From Actinomycetes bacterium (GTDB lineage Bacteria > Actinomycetota > Acidimicrobiia > Acidimicrobiales > GCA-2861595), in contig JAHFUS010000033.1 of the NCBI GenBank assembly GCA_023264975.1, positions 1 through 42,900 of the forward strand: a stretch of DNA of 42,900 nucleotides, written 5' to 3'. The notes under the pieces were generated by a model. That model saw only the letters and a program-made list of their open reading frames with translations, searched no databases and had not been told where the DNA came from. Shown one piece after another: positions 22,540-29,384 of the stretch. Numbering within the stretch: position 1 is the first letter of the stretch; every line of letters starts with the position of its first letter. The translations under genes and the position numbers were made by a program.

Positions 22540-24000
22540 CTACCGCTTCGCCGCTGCCGCGCTCCACCACTCCGCCTCGATGCGGCCCAGTTCGGTGGAG
22601 GGAGGCGTGCCCTTGCGGTACTCCGACAGGATGCCCCGCCAGGTGTTGGTGGCCTCCAGCCGGCTGAGCAGGGCGCTCACGCCCCACACCACCCGGTCGA
22701 GGATCACGTACGACGTGGGCATGTTCAGCGCCTTGATGAGATCGCCGTAGCGGCCCTGCACGTCGACCACCGTCTGAAGGGCCTTGCCGGTCGAGTCCCG
22801 CGTGTAGGTGAACCTCTCGGTCATGAACGGCTCGTACGGCCCCCGCACGTACTCGAACACGAAGTCCGGGTCGAAGCCATGGTCGGGCGCCAGGAAGCGC
22901 GCCGTCACCGCCCGCTCCACCAGGGCCTCGGGGTCCTCGTCGAGGATGGCGTCGAGGAGCGGCCCGAGGCGTTCGAACTCGCCCGGCGCCCAACGCTTCA
23001 CCAGGCCGAAGTCGAGGAACGTGACCGAGCCGTCGTCGTGGAAGCGGTAGTTCCCGGGATGGGGGTCGCCGTTGAACACGCCGTCGCGGTGGATCGAGCC
23101 CTGGGCGAAGCGCAGGATCACCTCGCCCGCCCGGTCCTTGGCCGCCTGGTCCGAGCGCTCCAGGAACTCGTCCCAGCGCATGCCGTCGACCCACTCGCTG
23201 GTGATCACCCGCCGGCTGCTGCGCTCGGGCACCACCCGCGGCACGTGGATGAAAGGGTGGTCGGCGTAGCGCTCGGCGAACTCGGTCTGGCATGCCGCCT
23301 CATAGCGGTAGTCGAGCTCGTCGGCCATGCGGGCCCGCAGCTCGTCGACCAGGGCCTTCACCTCGAGGTTCTTCAGGGCGAACTGGGCGAAGATGCCGTA
23401 CAGCATCTCGGCGTTGTCGAGGTCGCTCTTGATGGCCCCGTCGACGCCGGGGTACTGGACCTTCACGGCCACGATGCGCCCGTCGGGCATCACCGCCCGG
23501 TGCACCTGGCCGATCGAAGCGGCGGCCACGGGCACAAGCTCGAAGTCGAGGAAGAGCTCGTGGGGATCCGCTCCGAGCTCGTCGCGGATGACGCCTTCGG
23601 CCAGCCGGGGCGCCATGGGCGACACGTCGGCCTGGAGGGTGGCGAGTGCGGCCTTGGCCTCGGGCGGCAGCCCGTCGGCGATGAAGGACAGCATCTGCCC
23701 GGCCTTCATGATGGCGCCCTTCATCCCGCCGAGAACCCTGGCCACGTCCTCGGCCGAGCGGATGGCGAACTGCTCCTCGAGCCGGGCCCGCTCATCCTCG
23801 GTGGCCCGGCGACCCTTGATCTTGACCTGGGTGTAGTGCAGGGCCCGTCGGGCGGTGAGGCGCCACACGCGCATCTGGCGCTCGAGATGGACCCGTCGCG
23901 ACTGGTCGCGAATGGCGACACTCACCGCTGCGCCGGCGGCGGCCGTGCCTGCGGCTGCGCCCAGGACGACGGCGCGGCGGCGGGTCCTACGGGTTCCCAC
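22540..24000 (-). CDS. ABC1/UbiB (AarF) atypical kinase family protein
   Basis: A 486-residue protein with an N-terminal hydrophobic helix (VVLGAAAGTAAAGAAVSVAI). The family marks are the KxGQ motif in IMKAGQMLSFIADGLP, the lysine of IVAVKVQYPG, and FNGDPHPGNYRFHDDGSVTFLDFGLVKR (about residues 305-332). ABC1 proteins are ATPases linked to ubiquinone or other isoprenoid-lipid metabolism. The GTG at 24000 lies 14 bases inside the DksA-like gene, so the two are translationally coupled. Confidence 0.92.
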   Translation of the reverse strand: MGTRRTRRRAVVLGAAAGTAAAGAAVSVAIRDQSRRVHLERQMRVWRLTARRALHYTQVKIKGRRATEDERARLEEQFAIRSAEDVARVLGGMKGAIMKAGQMLSFIADGLPPEAKAALATLQADVSPMAPRLAEGVIRDELGADPHELFLDFELVPVAAASIGQVHRAVMPDGRIVAVKVQYPGVDGAIKSDLDNAEMLYGIFAQFALKNLEVKALVDELRARMADELDYRYEAACQTEFAERYADHPFIHVPRVVPERSSRRVITSEWVDGMRWDEFLERSDQAAKDRAGEVILRFAQGSIHRDGVFNGDPHPGNYRFHDDGSVTFLDFGLVKRWAPGEFERLGPLLDAILDEDPEALVERAVTARFLAPDHGFDPDFVFEYVRGPYEPFMTERFTYTRDSTGKALQTVVDVQGRYGDLIKALNMPTSYVILDRVVWGVSALLSRLEATNTWRGILSEYRKGTPPSTELGRIEAEWWSAAAAKR

Positions 24001-24370
24001 CGGGCAGCCGGACCTCCCGCTCGGCGGTGGCCTGGTCCTCGAGGCAGAAGCGCGCCGCCGGCAGGGCCTCGAGCCGGCTGTCGTCGATCACCGTGCCGCA
24101 CGCCTCGCAGGTGCCGTAGGTGCCGTCGTCGAGGCGCTGCAAGGCATGCTCGACGTCGGCCAGCTCGGCCTGCACGCGTTCGAGGATCGACAGGTCGCGC
24201 TCGCGGTTGAACGTCTCCGTGCCGATATCCGCCTGGTGCTGAGACGACAACTCGCCGAGGCTCTCGTCCTCGGATTCGGACGTGAGCCCGTCGGCGACGA
24301 ACCCGTCGCGGATCCCGCCGAGGCGGCTGCGCTCCTCGTCGAGCCGGGTCCGGGCCGCGTCCTGTTCCAT
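23987..24370 (-). CDS. DksA/TraR-like zinc-finger protein with incomplete finger
   Basis: A 127-residue helical protein ending in a DksA-type finger, YGTCEACGTVIDDSRLEALPAARFCLEDQ. Three cysteines are kept but the fourth, expected three residues after FC, is aspartate. Such CCCD fingers may still bind zinc or hold shape without it. DksA/TraR proteins act in the RNA polymerase secondary channel; small actinobacterial members are less understood. ATG 24370 sits seven bases after TACGAT (24378-24383), indicating a leaderless mRNA. It overlaps the ABC1 kinase gene. Confidence 0.85.
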   Translation of the reverse strand: MEQDAARTRLDEERSRLGGIRDGFVADGLTSESEDESLGELSSQHQADIGTETFNRERDLSILERVQAELADVEHALQRLDDGTYGTCEACGTVIDDSRLEALPAARFCLEDQATAEREVRLPGGNP

Positions 24371-24435
24371 CGATGCGATCGTAGCGGTGCCGCCACCCAA
24401 CGCCGGCCCCAGGGGCACCGAGGGAGCTGGGAGCG

Positions 24436-24795
24436 CTACGAGGGCCGGAACGCTCCCAGCAGCGCCGAGGGCCGGGCGTTCACCCCCAGGCTGTCGAGGT
24501 CGACGATAAGCGGTGCGTCACCACCGCCTGGGGCCGGCGCCACTTCGACGTCCGCCACTTCGACGTCGTCGTCGTCGTACGGGAGCGGCTCCGGCACGAG
24601 GGGCCGGCGCAGCGTCATCACGATCACCCCGTTCATCGCAACCGTGGTCACCAGCTCCCACCCGTCGGTGCCCAGGGACTGCAACTGGCGGCGCAGGCCC
24701 GAGAGCCCGGCGTCGCCGTTCCAGATGAGTTCGTAGTCCCATGCGTCGGCCGTGCGAACCACCCCCCATGCGTGCGCGTGCAGTTTCCCAGACAT
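24436..24795 (-). CDS. DUF4177-like small protein with acidic tail
   Basis: A 119-residue protein. The first 65 residues (WDYELIWNG, LRRQLQSLGTDGWELVTTVAMNGVIVMTLRRPL) match the DUF4177 layout, in which a GWELV segment and a final strand are conserved. The rest is acidic and Pro/Gly-rich (PYDDDDVEVADVEVAPAPGGG). ATG 24795 has GAGGA five bases upstream, so it uses a normal ribosome site. Function is unknown. Confidence 0.75.
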   Translation of the reverse strand: MSGKLHAHAWGVVRTADAWDYELIWNGDAGLSGLRRQLQSLGTDGWELVTTVAMNGVIVMTLRRPLVPEPLPYDDDDVEVADVEVAPAPGGGDAPLIVDLDSLGVNARPSALLGAFRPS

Positions 24796-24911
24796 GACGG
24801 TCCTCGTTCAAGGCGCTTCGTTCAAGGAGCTTCCGGCGTCAGCGTCGCCGTCCTGCCACCGCGGTGCGAGGCCGACGGCAGAGAACGCCCGGAAGCGAGC
24901 CGGTTTGAGCG

Positions 24912-24983
24912 TGGGGGCGGGGAGGATCGAACTCCCGACGCCGAGATTAAAAGTCTCGCGGTCTACCACTGACCTACGCCCCC
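24912..24983 (-). tRNA. tRNA-Lys (anticodon TTT)
   Basis: The minus strand folds as a complete 72-base cloverleaf: acceptor GGGGGCG/CGCCCCC, D stem GGTC/GACC with loop AGTGGTA, anticodon stem CGAGA/TCTCG with loop CTTTTAA (anticodon TTT, lysine), five-base variable loop, T stem GGGAG/CTCCC with loop TTCGATC, and discriminator A. CCA is not encoded. A TACCCT -10 candidate lies about 16 bases upstream on the minus strand. Confidence 0.96.
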
Positions 24984-25134
24984 GGGGAGCTGCACCCAAA
25001 GGGTAGGCGGCGGTGTGCGCGGAACTCCCGGGAGTGCAACCGTACCGGGCGGCGTGAACGGGGCGGGGCGTGGGCTCAACCTGGGCTGCTCGCCGACGGC
25101 CCTGCGCCCTCAGGCGGTCGTCGGGGATACCGGT

Positions 25135-25172
25135 CATCCGGCGTAACCATCGCCATCCGGCGTAACCATCGC
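25135..25172. repeat. 19-bp perfect tandem duplication
   Basis: CATCCGGCGTAACCATCGC occurs twice head to tail (25135-25153 and 25154-25172). It is in the gap between tRNA-Lys and a 19-residue peptide gene, downstream of the latter. It looks like a recent slippage or recombination event; the rest of 24984-25192 holds the tRNA promoter and a 12-bp palindrome ACTCCCGGGAGT at 25024-25035, and no gene. Confidence 0.85.
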
Positions 25173-25192
25173 CAACGGTGCCCGGTGGTGCG

Positions 25193-25252
25193 CTACGTGA
25201 GGATCAGGATCAGGATGATGATGAGGATGAGAGTTCCGACACCGATGTACAC
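25193..25252 (-). CDS. 19-residue hydrophobic peptide
   Basis: A GTG at 25252 follows AGGAGGAGG with five bases spacing, one of the best ribosome sites in the window. The frame encodes MYIGVGTLILIIILILILT and TAG: almost entirely Ile/Leu, one membrane helix. Very short hydrophobic proteins of this style occur in many bacteria; some act as membrane regulators and some as toxins. No antisense RNA or partner is evident. Function unknown. Confidence 0.5.
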   Translation of the reverse strand: MYIGVGTLILIIILILILT

Positions 25253-25320
25253 GCTTGCCTCCTCCTGCGTCGAGATCACTCGATCCCTTGCAGGATCGGT
25301 GGTGCCCGTTCGGCCGCAGC

Positions 25321-25344
25321 CGCAAACCTGACCGCAAACCTGAC
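25321..25344. repeat. 12-bp perfect tandem duplication
   Basis: CGCAAACCTGAC occurs twice in tandem within the 25253-25493 gap. Nothing else in that gap looks like a gene; a CCCGTG-GCGATG-CACGGG hairpin lies at about 25464-25481, just before the next small gene. Confidence 0.8.
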
Positions 25345-25493
25345 GAAGCCGGGTCCGCTGGGCCTGCTCCCGGGCATTCTCGGTACGGAATCTCACGCAG
25401 CAGAGCCTGAGATCCGCACCTGGAACCCCGCAGGCCCGGCCCTGCACCGACGCAGGTCGTTTCCCGTGGCGATGCACGGGGAACAGCCGAGGC

Positions 25494-25733
25494 ATGATCG
25501 CCTTCTTCGTCATCCTGGTACTGCTGATGGTGCTGGTCGCGTTCGCAGGCCAGTGGAGCGGCGGGCGCCGGCGACGGGTGATCTACGACCGGGACGTCAT
25601 CGTCGACCGCCGGCCGACCGTCGTCGAGCGCGGGCCCGACATCATCGATGGGCCCGACGTCATCGAGGAGATCGTCGAGGACCCCTACCCGGCGGCGCGG
25701 TCCCGCCGGGTGGTGCGCCGCCGCATTCGCTGA
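25494..25733 (+). CDS. small membrane-anchored basic/acidic protein
   Basis: A 79-residue protein: an N-terminal membrane helix (MIAFFVILVLLMVLVAFAG), a basic patch GGRRRRV, a middle with many Asp/Val (YDRDVIVDRRPTVVERGPDI), and a very basic end RSRRVVRRRIR. Weak GAGG precedes the ATG. It converges with egtD, leaving five bases between the stops. No family is recognised. Confidence 0.6.
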   Translation: MIAFFVILVLLMVLVAFAGQWSGGRRRRVIYDRDVIVDRRPTVVERGPDIIDGPDVIEEIVEDPYPAARSRRVVRRRIR

Positions 25734-25738
25734 CCGGC

Positions 25739-26719
25739 CTAGCCGGCGAAGGAGAGCGAGAGGCCGAAGTCGCCACCCTCGTCTGTCCACCACTCGGCCG
25801 GCCTCAGGCCGGCGCCGGCCAGCTCGGCCTCGACGCTGCGGCGGCGGAACTTGGCGCTGATCTCGGTGACGACGGTCTCGCCCGCCGCCAGTTCGATCGT
25901 GAGCCCGGGGTCGGGGATGTGCACCGTCTGCGCCTTCCGGCTCCGCAGGCCGAGTTCGATCCACTCCTCGGCGGCGTCGAAGCGGGCCGAGTGGTCGAAC
26001 TGGGTGACGTCGAAGTCGGCGCCCAGTTCCCGGTTCAGCACGGTAAGCACGTTGCGGTTGAACGCCGCCGTGACCCCGGCGGCATCGTCGTAGGCCGCCT
26101 CCAGCCGGGCGGCGTCCTTCACCAGGTCGGTGCCGAGCAGGAAGCTTTCACCGGGCGCCATCTGCGAGGCCGCGTCAGCCAGGAAGCGCTTGCGCTGGGC
26201 GGGCCGCAGGTTGCCGATGGTGCTGCCGAGGAAGGCGACGAGGCGACGACCGCCGGTGGGCAGCAGCCCGAGGTGGTGGTCGAAATCGCCCACCACGCCG
26301 TGCACCTCCGTCCCCGGGTACTCCCGGGCCAGGGCCGTCACGGCCAGCCGGATGGTGGGCTCGCTCACGTCGAACGCAACGATGCGGCGGAGGGCGCCGG
26401 CGGCAGTCATTGCGTCGAGCAGCAGGCGTGTCTTCTCCGACGTGCCCGACCCGAGCTCCACCAGTGTGTCGGCGCCGGTCAGCCGGACGATGGCCGCCGC
26501 CTCCCGGGCGAGGATTTCGCGCTCCCGCCGGGTCGGGTAGTACTCCGGCAGGCGGGTGATCTCGTCGAACAGGTCGCAGCCCCGCTCGTCGTAGAACCAC
26601 TTGGGCGGCAGCTCCCGCGGCGCCCGGTCGAGACCGTGGCGCACGTCGTCCCGCAGGCTCTGCGCCAGTACATCGGGAGGGAGGTGGACGTCGACCCTGG
26701 GGCCGCTCTGGCCGTGCAT
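25739..26719 (-). CDS. egtD: L-histidine N-alpha-methyltransferase (ergothioneine synthesis)
   Basis: The 326-residue EgtD makes hercynine from histidine with three SAM. Family blocks: LPPKWFYDERGCDLFDEITRLPEYYPTRREREIL, VELGSGTSEKTRLLLDAM for SAM, FDVSEPTI, FLGSTIGNL, and LGTDLVKDAARLEAAYDDAAGVTAAFNRNVLTVLNRELGADF. ATG 26719 is preferred over ATG 26725 because AAGGGG abuts the latter but sits six bases from the former. The usual egtA, egtB and egtC are absent around it; the upstream neighbour is an esterase gene. Confidence 0.95.
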   Translation of the reverse strand: MHGQSGPRVDVHLPPDVLAQSLRDDVRHGLDRAPRELPPKWFYDERGCDLFDEITRLPEYYPTRREREILAREAAAIVRLTGADTLVELGSGTSEKTRLLLDAMTAAGALRRIVAFDVSEPTIRLAVTALAREYPGTEVHGVVGDFDHHLGLLPTGGRRLVAFLGSTIGNLRPAQRKRFLADAASQMAPGESFLLGTDLVKDAARLEAAYDDAAGVTAAFNRNVLTVLNRELGADFDVTQFDHSARFDAAEEWIELGLRSRKAQTVHIPDPGLTIELAAGETVVTEISAKFRRRSVEAELAGAGLRPAEWWTDEGGDFGLSLSFAG

Positions 26720-26730
26720 CGCCATCCCCT

Positions 26731-27414
26731 TCAGGAGACGGCCAGGCGCTTGCCGAGCCAGACCGCGGCGTGCTGGACAGCCTCGTCGGGGATCTCGTGG
26801 CCCACGTCGTACCAGTGCAGCTCGACGTCGGCGCCGGCAGTGACGAGTCCCTCTACCAGCTCCTCGTAGTCGTCGATGGTGACCAGCTCGTCGTTGCGCC
26901 CGGTGGCGCAGAAGATCTGCTTGTGGTCGAGCACCCGGCCTCCGGGCGGGCGGAACGACGGCTTCCCGCTCAGGATGACGGCGCCGGCGACGGCATCGGG
27001 ACGGTCGAGGAAGAGCGCAGCAGCGGCGGTCGCGCCGTCGGAGAAGCCCAGCAACCAGATGTCCTCGGAGTCGAGGTCGAGCGCCTTGCAGGCGTCCGTC
27101 AGGAAGCCGGCCAGCTCGCCGACGGCCTCGTGCACGGCGATGGCCCATGGCGTGGGGAGGTCGGGGTCCAGCTCCTCCTCGTCCTCGGCCGGCGGACGCC
27201 GGGGCAGGTGGCGGAAGCCACCGTCCTCGTCGTCAAGTCGGCCGCGGGGGCTGAGGACGGCGACGCCGGGCGAGATCCGCCGGGCCACGTCGACAAGGTC
27301 GTCCTCGGTGCCGGCCGCCCCGTGCAGGGCGAAGACGGTGATGCCGCCGGTCTGGTCCTCGCCGGTCGCCGGGTCGAACCTGTAGGGGACGCCGAGATCG
27401 GGAAGGTCAGCCAT
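26731..27414 (-). CDS. phospholipase/carboxylesterase-type hydrolase
   Basis: A 227-residue alpha/beta hydrolase of the carboxylesterase/thioesterase (YpfH-like) group: VFALHGAAGTEDDLVDVARRI, WLLGFSDGATAAAALF with the GFSDG nucleophile, then CATGRNDELVTIDDYEELVEGL for the acid and WYDVGHEIPDEAV for the histidine. ATG 27414 is seven bases from TAGCGT (27422-27427), so the mRNA looks leaderless. It likely shares a transcript with egtD, which begins 12 bases after its stop. Substrate unknown. Confidence 0.88.
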   Translation of the reverse strand: MADLPDLGVPYRFDPATGEDQTGGITVFALHGAAGTEDDLVDVARRISPGVAVLSPRGRLDDEDGGFRHLPRRPPAEDEEELDPDLPTPWAIAVHEAVGELAGFLTDACKALDLDSEDIWLLGFSDGATAAAALFLDRPDAVAGAVILSGKPSFRPPGGRVLDHKQIFCATGRNDELVTIDDYEELVEGLVTAGADVELHWYDVGHEIPDEAVQHAAVWLGKRLAVS

Positions 27415-27441
27415 CCGCGAGACGCTACCTGCGACGTCCCG

Positions 27442-27840
27442 TCATGAGGAGAACGTGACGATGGTGAGCGTGCCGTAGGCGAGGAGGGCGAACGACACCG
27501 AGTACAGGACCGCCTTGGTGGCGGCCCGCTTGACCGGCGAGCGCACGTAGTCGTCGATGATCCAGCGCAGGCCGTTGAGGCCGTGCAGCAGCGCCAGCAC
27601 GAGCAGGGCCCCGTCGAACAGGCGCCACAGCGGGTTGTCCCAGCGCTCGGCCACGAAGCGGGCGTCGGTGTCCGTGACGTCGTTGAGGATGTGGGTGATC
27701 GAGAAATGGACGAGGGCCAGGAACACCAGCACCAGGCCCGAGATCCGCATGAAGAACCACGACCACACCTCGCTGTTCTGGCGGGGGCGGCGCTGCTGCG
27801 GCGTGCCCCGGTCGGCCGGCGTGGCGGTGGGCGCGCTCAT
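27442..27840 (-). CDS. sdhD: succinate dehydrogenase membrane anchor subunit
   Basis: A 132-residue protein with three membrane helices (WFFMRISGLVLVFLALVHFSITHIL, LFDGALLVLALLHGLNGLRWII, VLYSVSFALLAYGTLTIV). The conserved HxxxxxH and LLHGLNGLR motifs for haem and quinone binding mark SdhD. The ATG at 27840 overlaps the TGA of a 30-residue micro-ORF that begins inside the sdhC stop. sdhA and sdhB do not follow; the next gene is the esterase. Confidence 0.92.
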   Translation of the reverse strand: MSAPTATPADRGTPQQRRPRQNSEVWSWFFMRISGLVLVFLALVHFSITHILNDVTDTDARFVAERWDNPLWRLFDGALLVLALLHGLNGLRWIIDDYVRSPVKRAATKAVLYSVSFALLAYGTLTIVTFSS

Positions 27841-27929
27841 CGGCCCGCCATCCCTGCGGAATGGCCGACCCATGGTTCTTCCCCCTCGAAGGGCCGCCCG
27901 GGCCCCGCCCGCCCTTCGGGCGTGCTCAC
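27837..27929 (-). CDS. 30-residue bridging micro-ORF between sdhC and sdhD, repeat-derived
   Basis: A GTG at 27929 overlaps the sdhC stop (GTGA) and the frame ends in a TGA overlapping the sdhD ATG (ATGA). The product starts VSTPEGRAGPGRPFEG and is Gly/Pro/Arg-rich. A 27-base block (27891-27917) is 25/27 identical to one in the same position of the 17-residue micro-ORF at 36861-36914. It looks like a mobile or repetitive linker that keeps ribosome traffic between the two genes. Confidence 0.5.
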   Translation of the reverse strand: MSTPEGRAGPGRPFEGEEPWVGHSAGMAGR

Positions 27930-28306
27930 AGGATGCGCCCGTCGATGAAGGGCTTCATGATCACGTAACCGCCGACCAGCGTGAACACGATGGTGATGAA
28001 CAGCACCGTGCTCAGGGCCCGCTTCTCGTTGCGGATGCCGCCCGGGAAGAAGTCGACCATCACGATGCGCAGGCCGTTGAGCGAGTGGAAGACGAGGCCG
28101 AACAGCAGGCCCACCTCGAACAGGCGCAGCACCACGTTGCCGTACAACTCGTGGACCTCGTCGTACAGGTCGGGTCGGGAGACGAGCGACACGTCGATGA
28201 TGTGCAGGAGGAGGAAGAAGAAGACGAGGAAGCCGGTGATGCGGTGGGTGACGAACGCCCACTGCCCCGAACGGCCCCGGTAGACGCTTCCCCTCCCGGC
28301 GCTCAA
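27926..28306 (-). CDS. sdhC: succinate dehydrogenase cytochrome b subunit
   Basis: A 126-residue three-helix protein: GSVYRGRSGQWAFVTHRITGFLVFFFLLLHIIDVSL at the N terminus with the quinone-site HR and haem-ligand histidine, then GLLFGLVFHSLNGLRIVMVDF and TVLFITIVFTLVGGYVIM. The likely start is TTG at 28306, overlapping the stop of the 43-residue ORF upstream (TTGA) and giving the family N terminus; an upstream GTG would overlap that ORF. It ends overlapping a bridging micro-ORF before sdhD. Confidence 0.9.
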   Translation of the reverse strand: MSAGRGSVYRGRSGQWAFVTHRITGFLVFFFLLLHIIDVSLVSRPDLYDEVHELYGNVVLRLFEVGLLFGLVFHSLNGLRIVMVDFFPGGIRNEKRALSTVLFITIVFTLVGGYVIMKPFIDGRIL

Positions 28307-28434
28307 CGCCGCCTCCGTCGCCGCACCCAGCGGCCCGCCCACATGGTGGACGACAGTACGTAGAGGGCGAACGCGGTGATCAGCAGGGTGACGGCGCCGA
28401 GGGCGGTGGCGAACAGCGCCTGGGCCGTTGTCAT
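28303..28434 (-). CDS. 43-residue single-pass membrane protein heading the sdhCD operon
   Basis: ATG 28434 opens a frame with a helix ALGAVTLLITAFALYVLS and a C-terminal tail of WVRRRRRR, ending in a TGA that overlaps the sdhC TTG. A TAGCGT -10 element (28443-28448) ends eight bases before the ATG, the same leaderless layout as other genes here, which is the main evidence that it is expressed and that the operon starts at it. It is not a known Sdh subunit; the arginine tail predicts an N-out, C-in topology. Role unknown. Confidence 0.6.
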   Translation of the reverse strand: MTTAQALFATALGAVTLLITAFALYVLSSTMWAGRWVRRRRRR

Positions 28435-28513
28435 CAGAAGCGACGCTACCCGGCGTCCGTTGGCCACGGTGCAACCTGGCGCCGGTGTGACGCCGACCGG
28501 TTGCGACCCACGG

Positions 28514-29380
28514 TCAGCGGAGGTGGGAGCCGGGGACGACGGTACGGCCCGGCGCCTTGCCGGCGCGGTGCAGGAGCCGGTCGGCGACGAGGGAGGTCAC
28601 GGCGAACACGGCGGCCGCCGTCAACACGATGGTTCCGCCGGGCGGAAGCGCCCAGACCCGCGCGATGCCGAGGCCGACGACGCACGACGCCATCCCGACC
28701 GCCATGGCCACCGCCACGGCGGCCCGGAACGAGCCCGCCACCAGCTGCGATGTGGCCACCGGCAGCACCATCAGGGCGGCCACCAGCAGGAGCCCGACGA
28801 CGCGCATGGCCCCCACGATGGCGATGGCGGCGAGGGCGGCCAGCACCGTGTTGAGCGCCTCGACCGGCAGGCCCGCCACCCGGGCCGACTCCTCGTCGAG
28901 GACCACAGCGAACAGCGCTCGGCCCAGCACCGCCATGATCACCACGATGGCAGCACCCAAACCGACCACCGTCCATGCGTCGGCCGGCGACACCGTGAGG
29001 ATCGACCCGAAGAGGTAGCTGAGGACACTGGCGTCGAGCCCACCTGAGGCGCCCACCATGACGACGCCGGCGGCGATCCCCGAATAGAAGAACAGGGCGA
29101 GCGCGAGGTCACCGCTGGCCCGCCCCCGGGACCGCAACCGCTCGATGCCGACAGCGCCCGTCACCGCCACGACCAGGGCGGCGGCCACCGGCCACACGCC
29201 CAGCAGCAACCCGGCGGCCACGCCGGCGAAGGCCAGGTGCCCGATGCCGTCGCCCATGAGGGACAGGCGCTTTTGGACCAGGAAGGCCCCGATCAGGGGC
29301 GCCGATGCCCCCACGGCGACGGCCGCCACCAGCGCCAGCTGCATGTAGCCGCGGTCGAACGGATAGGGCAGGGACAGCAC
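28514..29380 (-). CDS. znuB: zinc/manganese ABC transporter permease (ABC-3 family), system 1
   Basis: A 288-residue protein with about eight membrane helices. GAFLVQKRLSLMGDGIGHLAFAGVAAGLLLG (about residues 31-61) and the later AGLPVEALNTVLAALAAIAIVGAMRVVGLLLVAALMVLPVATSQL are family signatures. It pairs with the ATPase gene four bases upstream and the binding-protein gene beyond it, and so imports a transition metal, most likely zinc. GTG start at 29380. Confidence 0.92.
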   Translation of the reverse strand: MLSLPYPFDRGYMQLALVAAVAVGASAPLIGAFLVQKRLSLMGDGIGHLAFAGVAAGLLLGVWPVAAALVVAVTGAVGIERLRSRGRASGDLALALFFYSGIAAGVVMVGASGGLDASVLSYLFGSILTVSPADAWTVVGLGAAIVVIMAVLGRALFAVVLDEESARVAGLPVEALNTVLAALAAIAIVGAMRVVGLLLVAALMVLPVATSQLVAGSFRAAVAVAMAVGMASCVVGLGIARVWALPPGGTIVLTAAAVFAVTSLVADRLLHRAGKAPGRTVVPGSHLR

Positions 29381-29384
29381 GGGC

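Noticed and set aside
25464-25481. Hairpin CCCGTG-GCGATG-CACGGG as a riboswitch or terminator
   Set aside because: The 6-bp stem is too small, lacks a T tract and lies just before a start codon; chance is likely in this composition.
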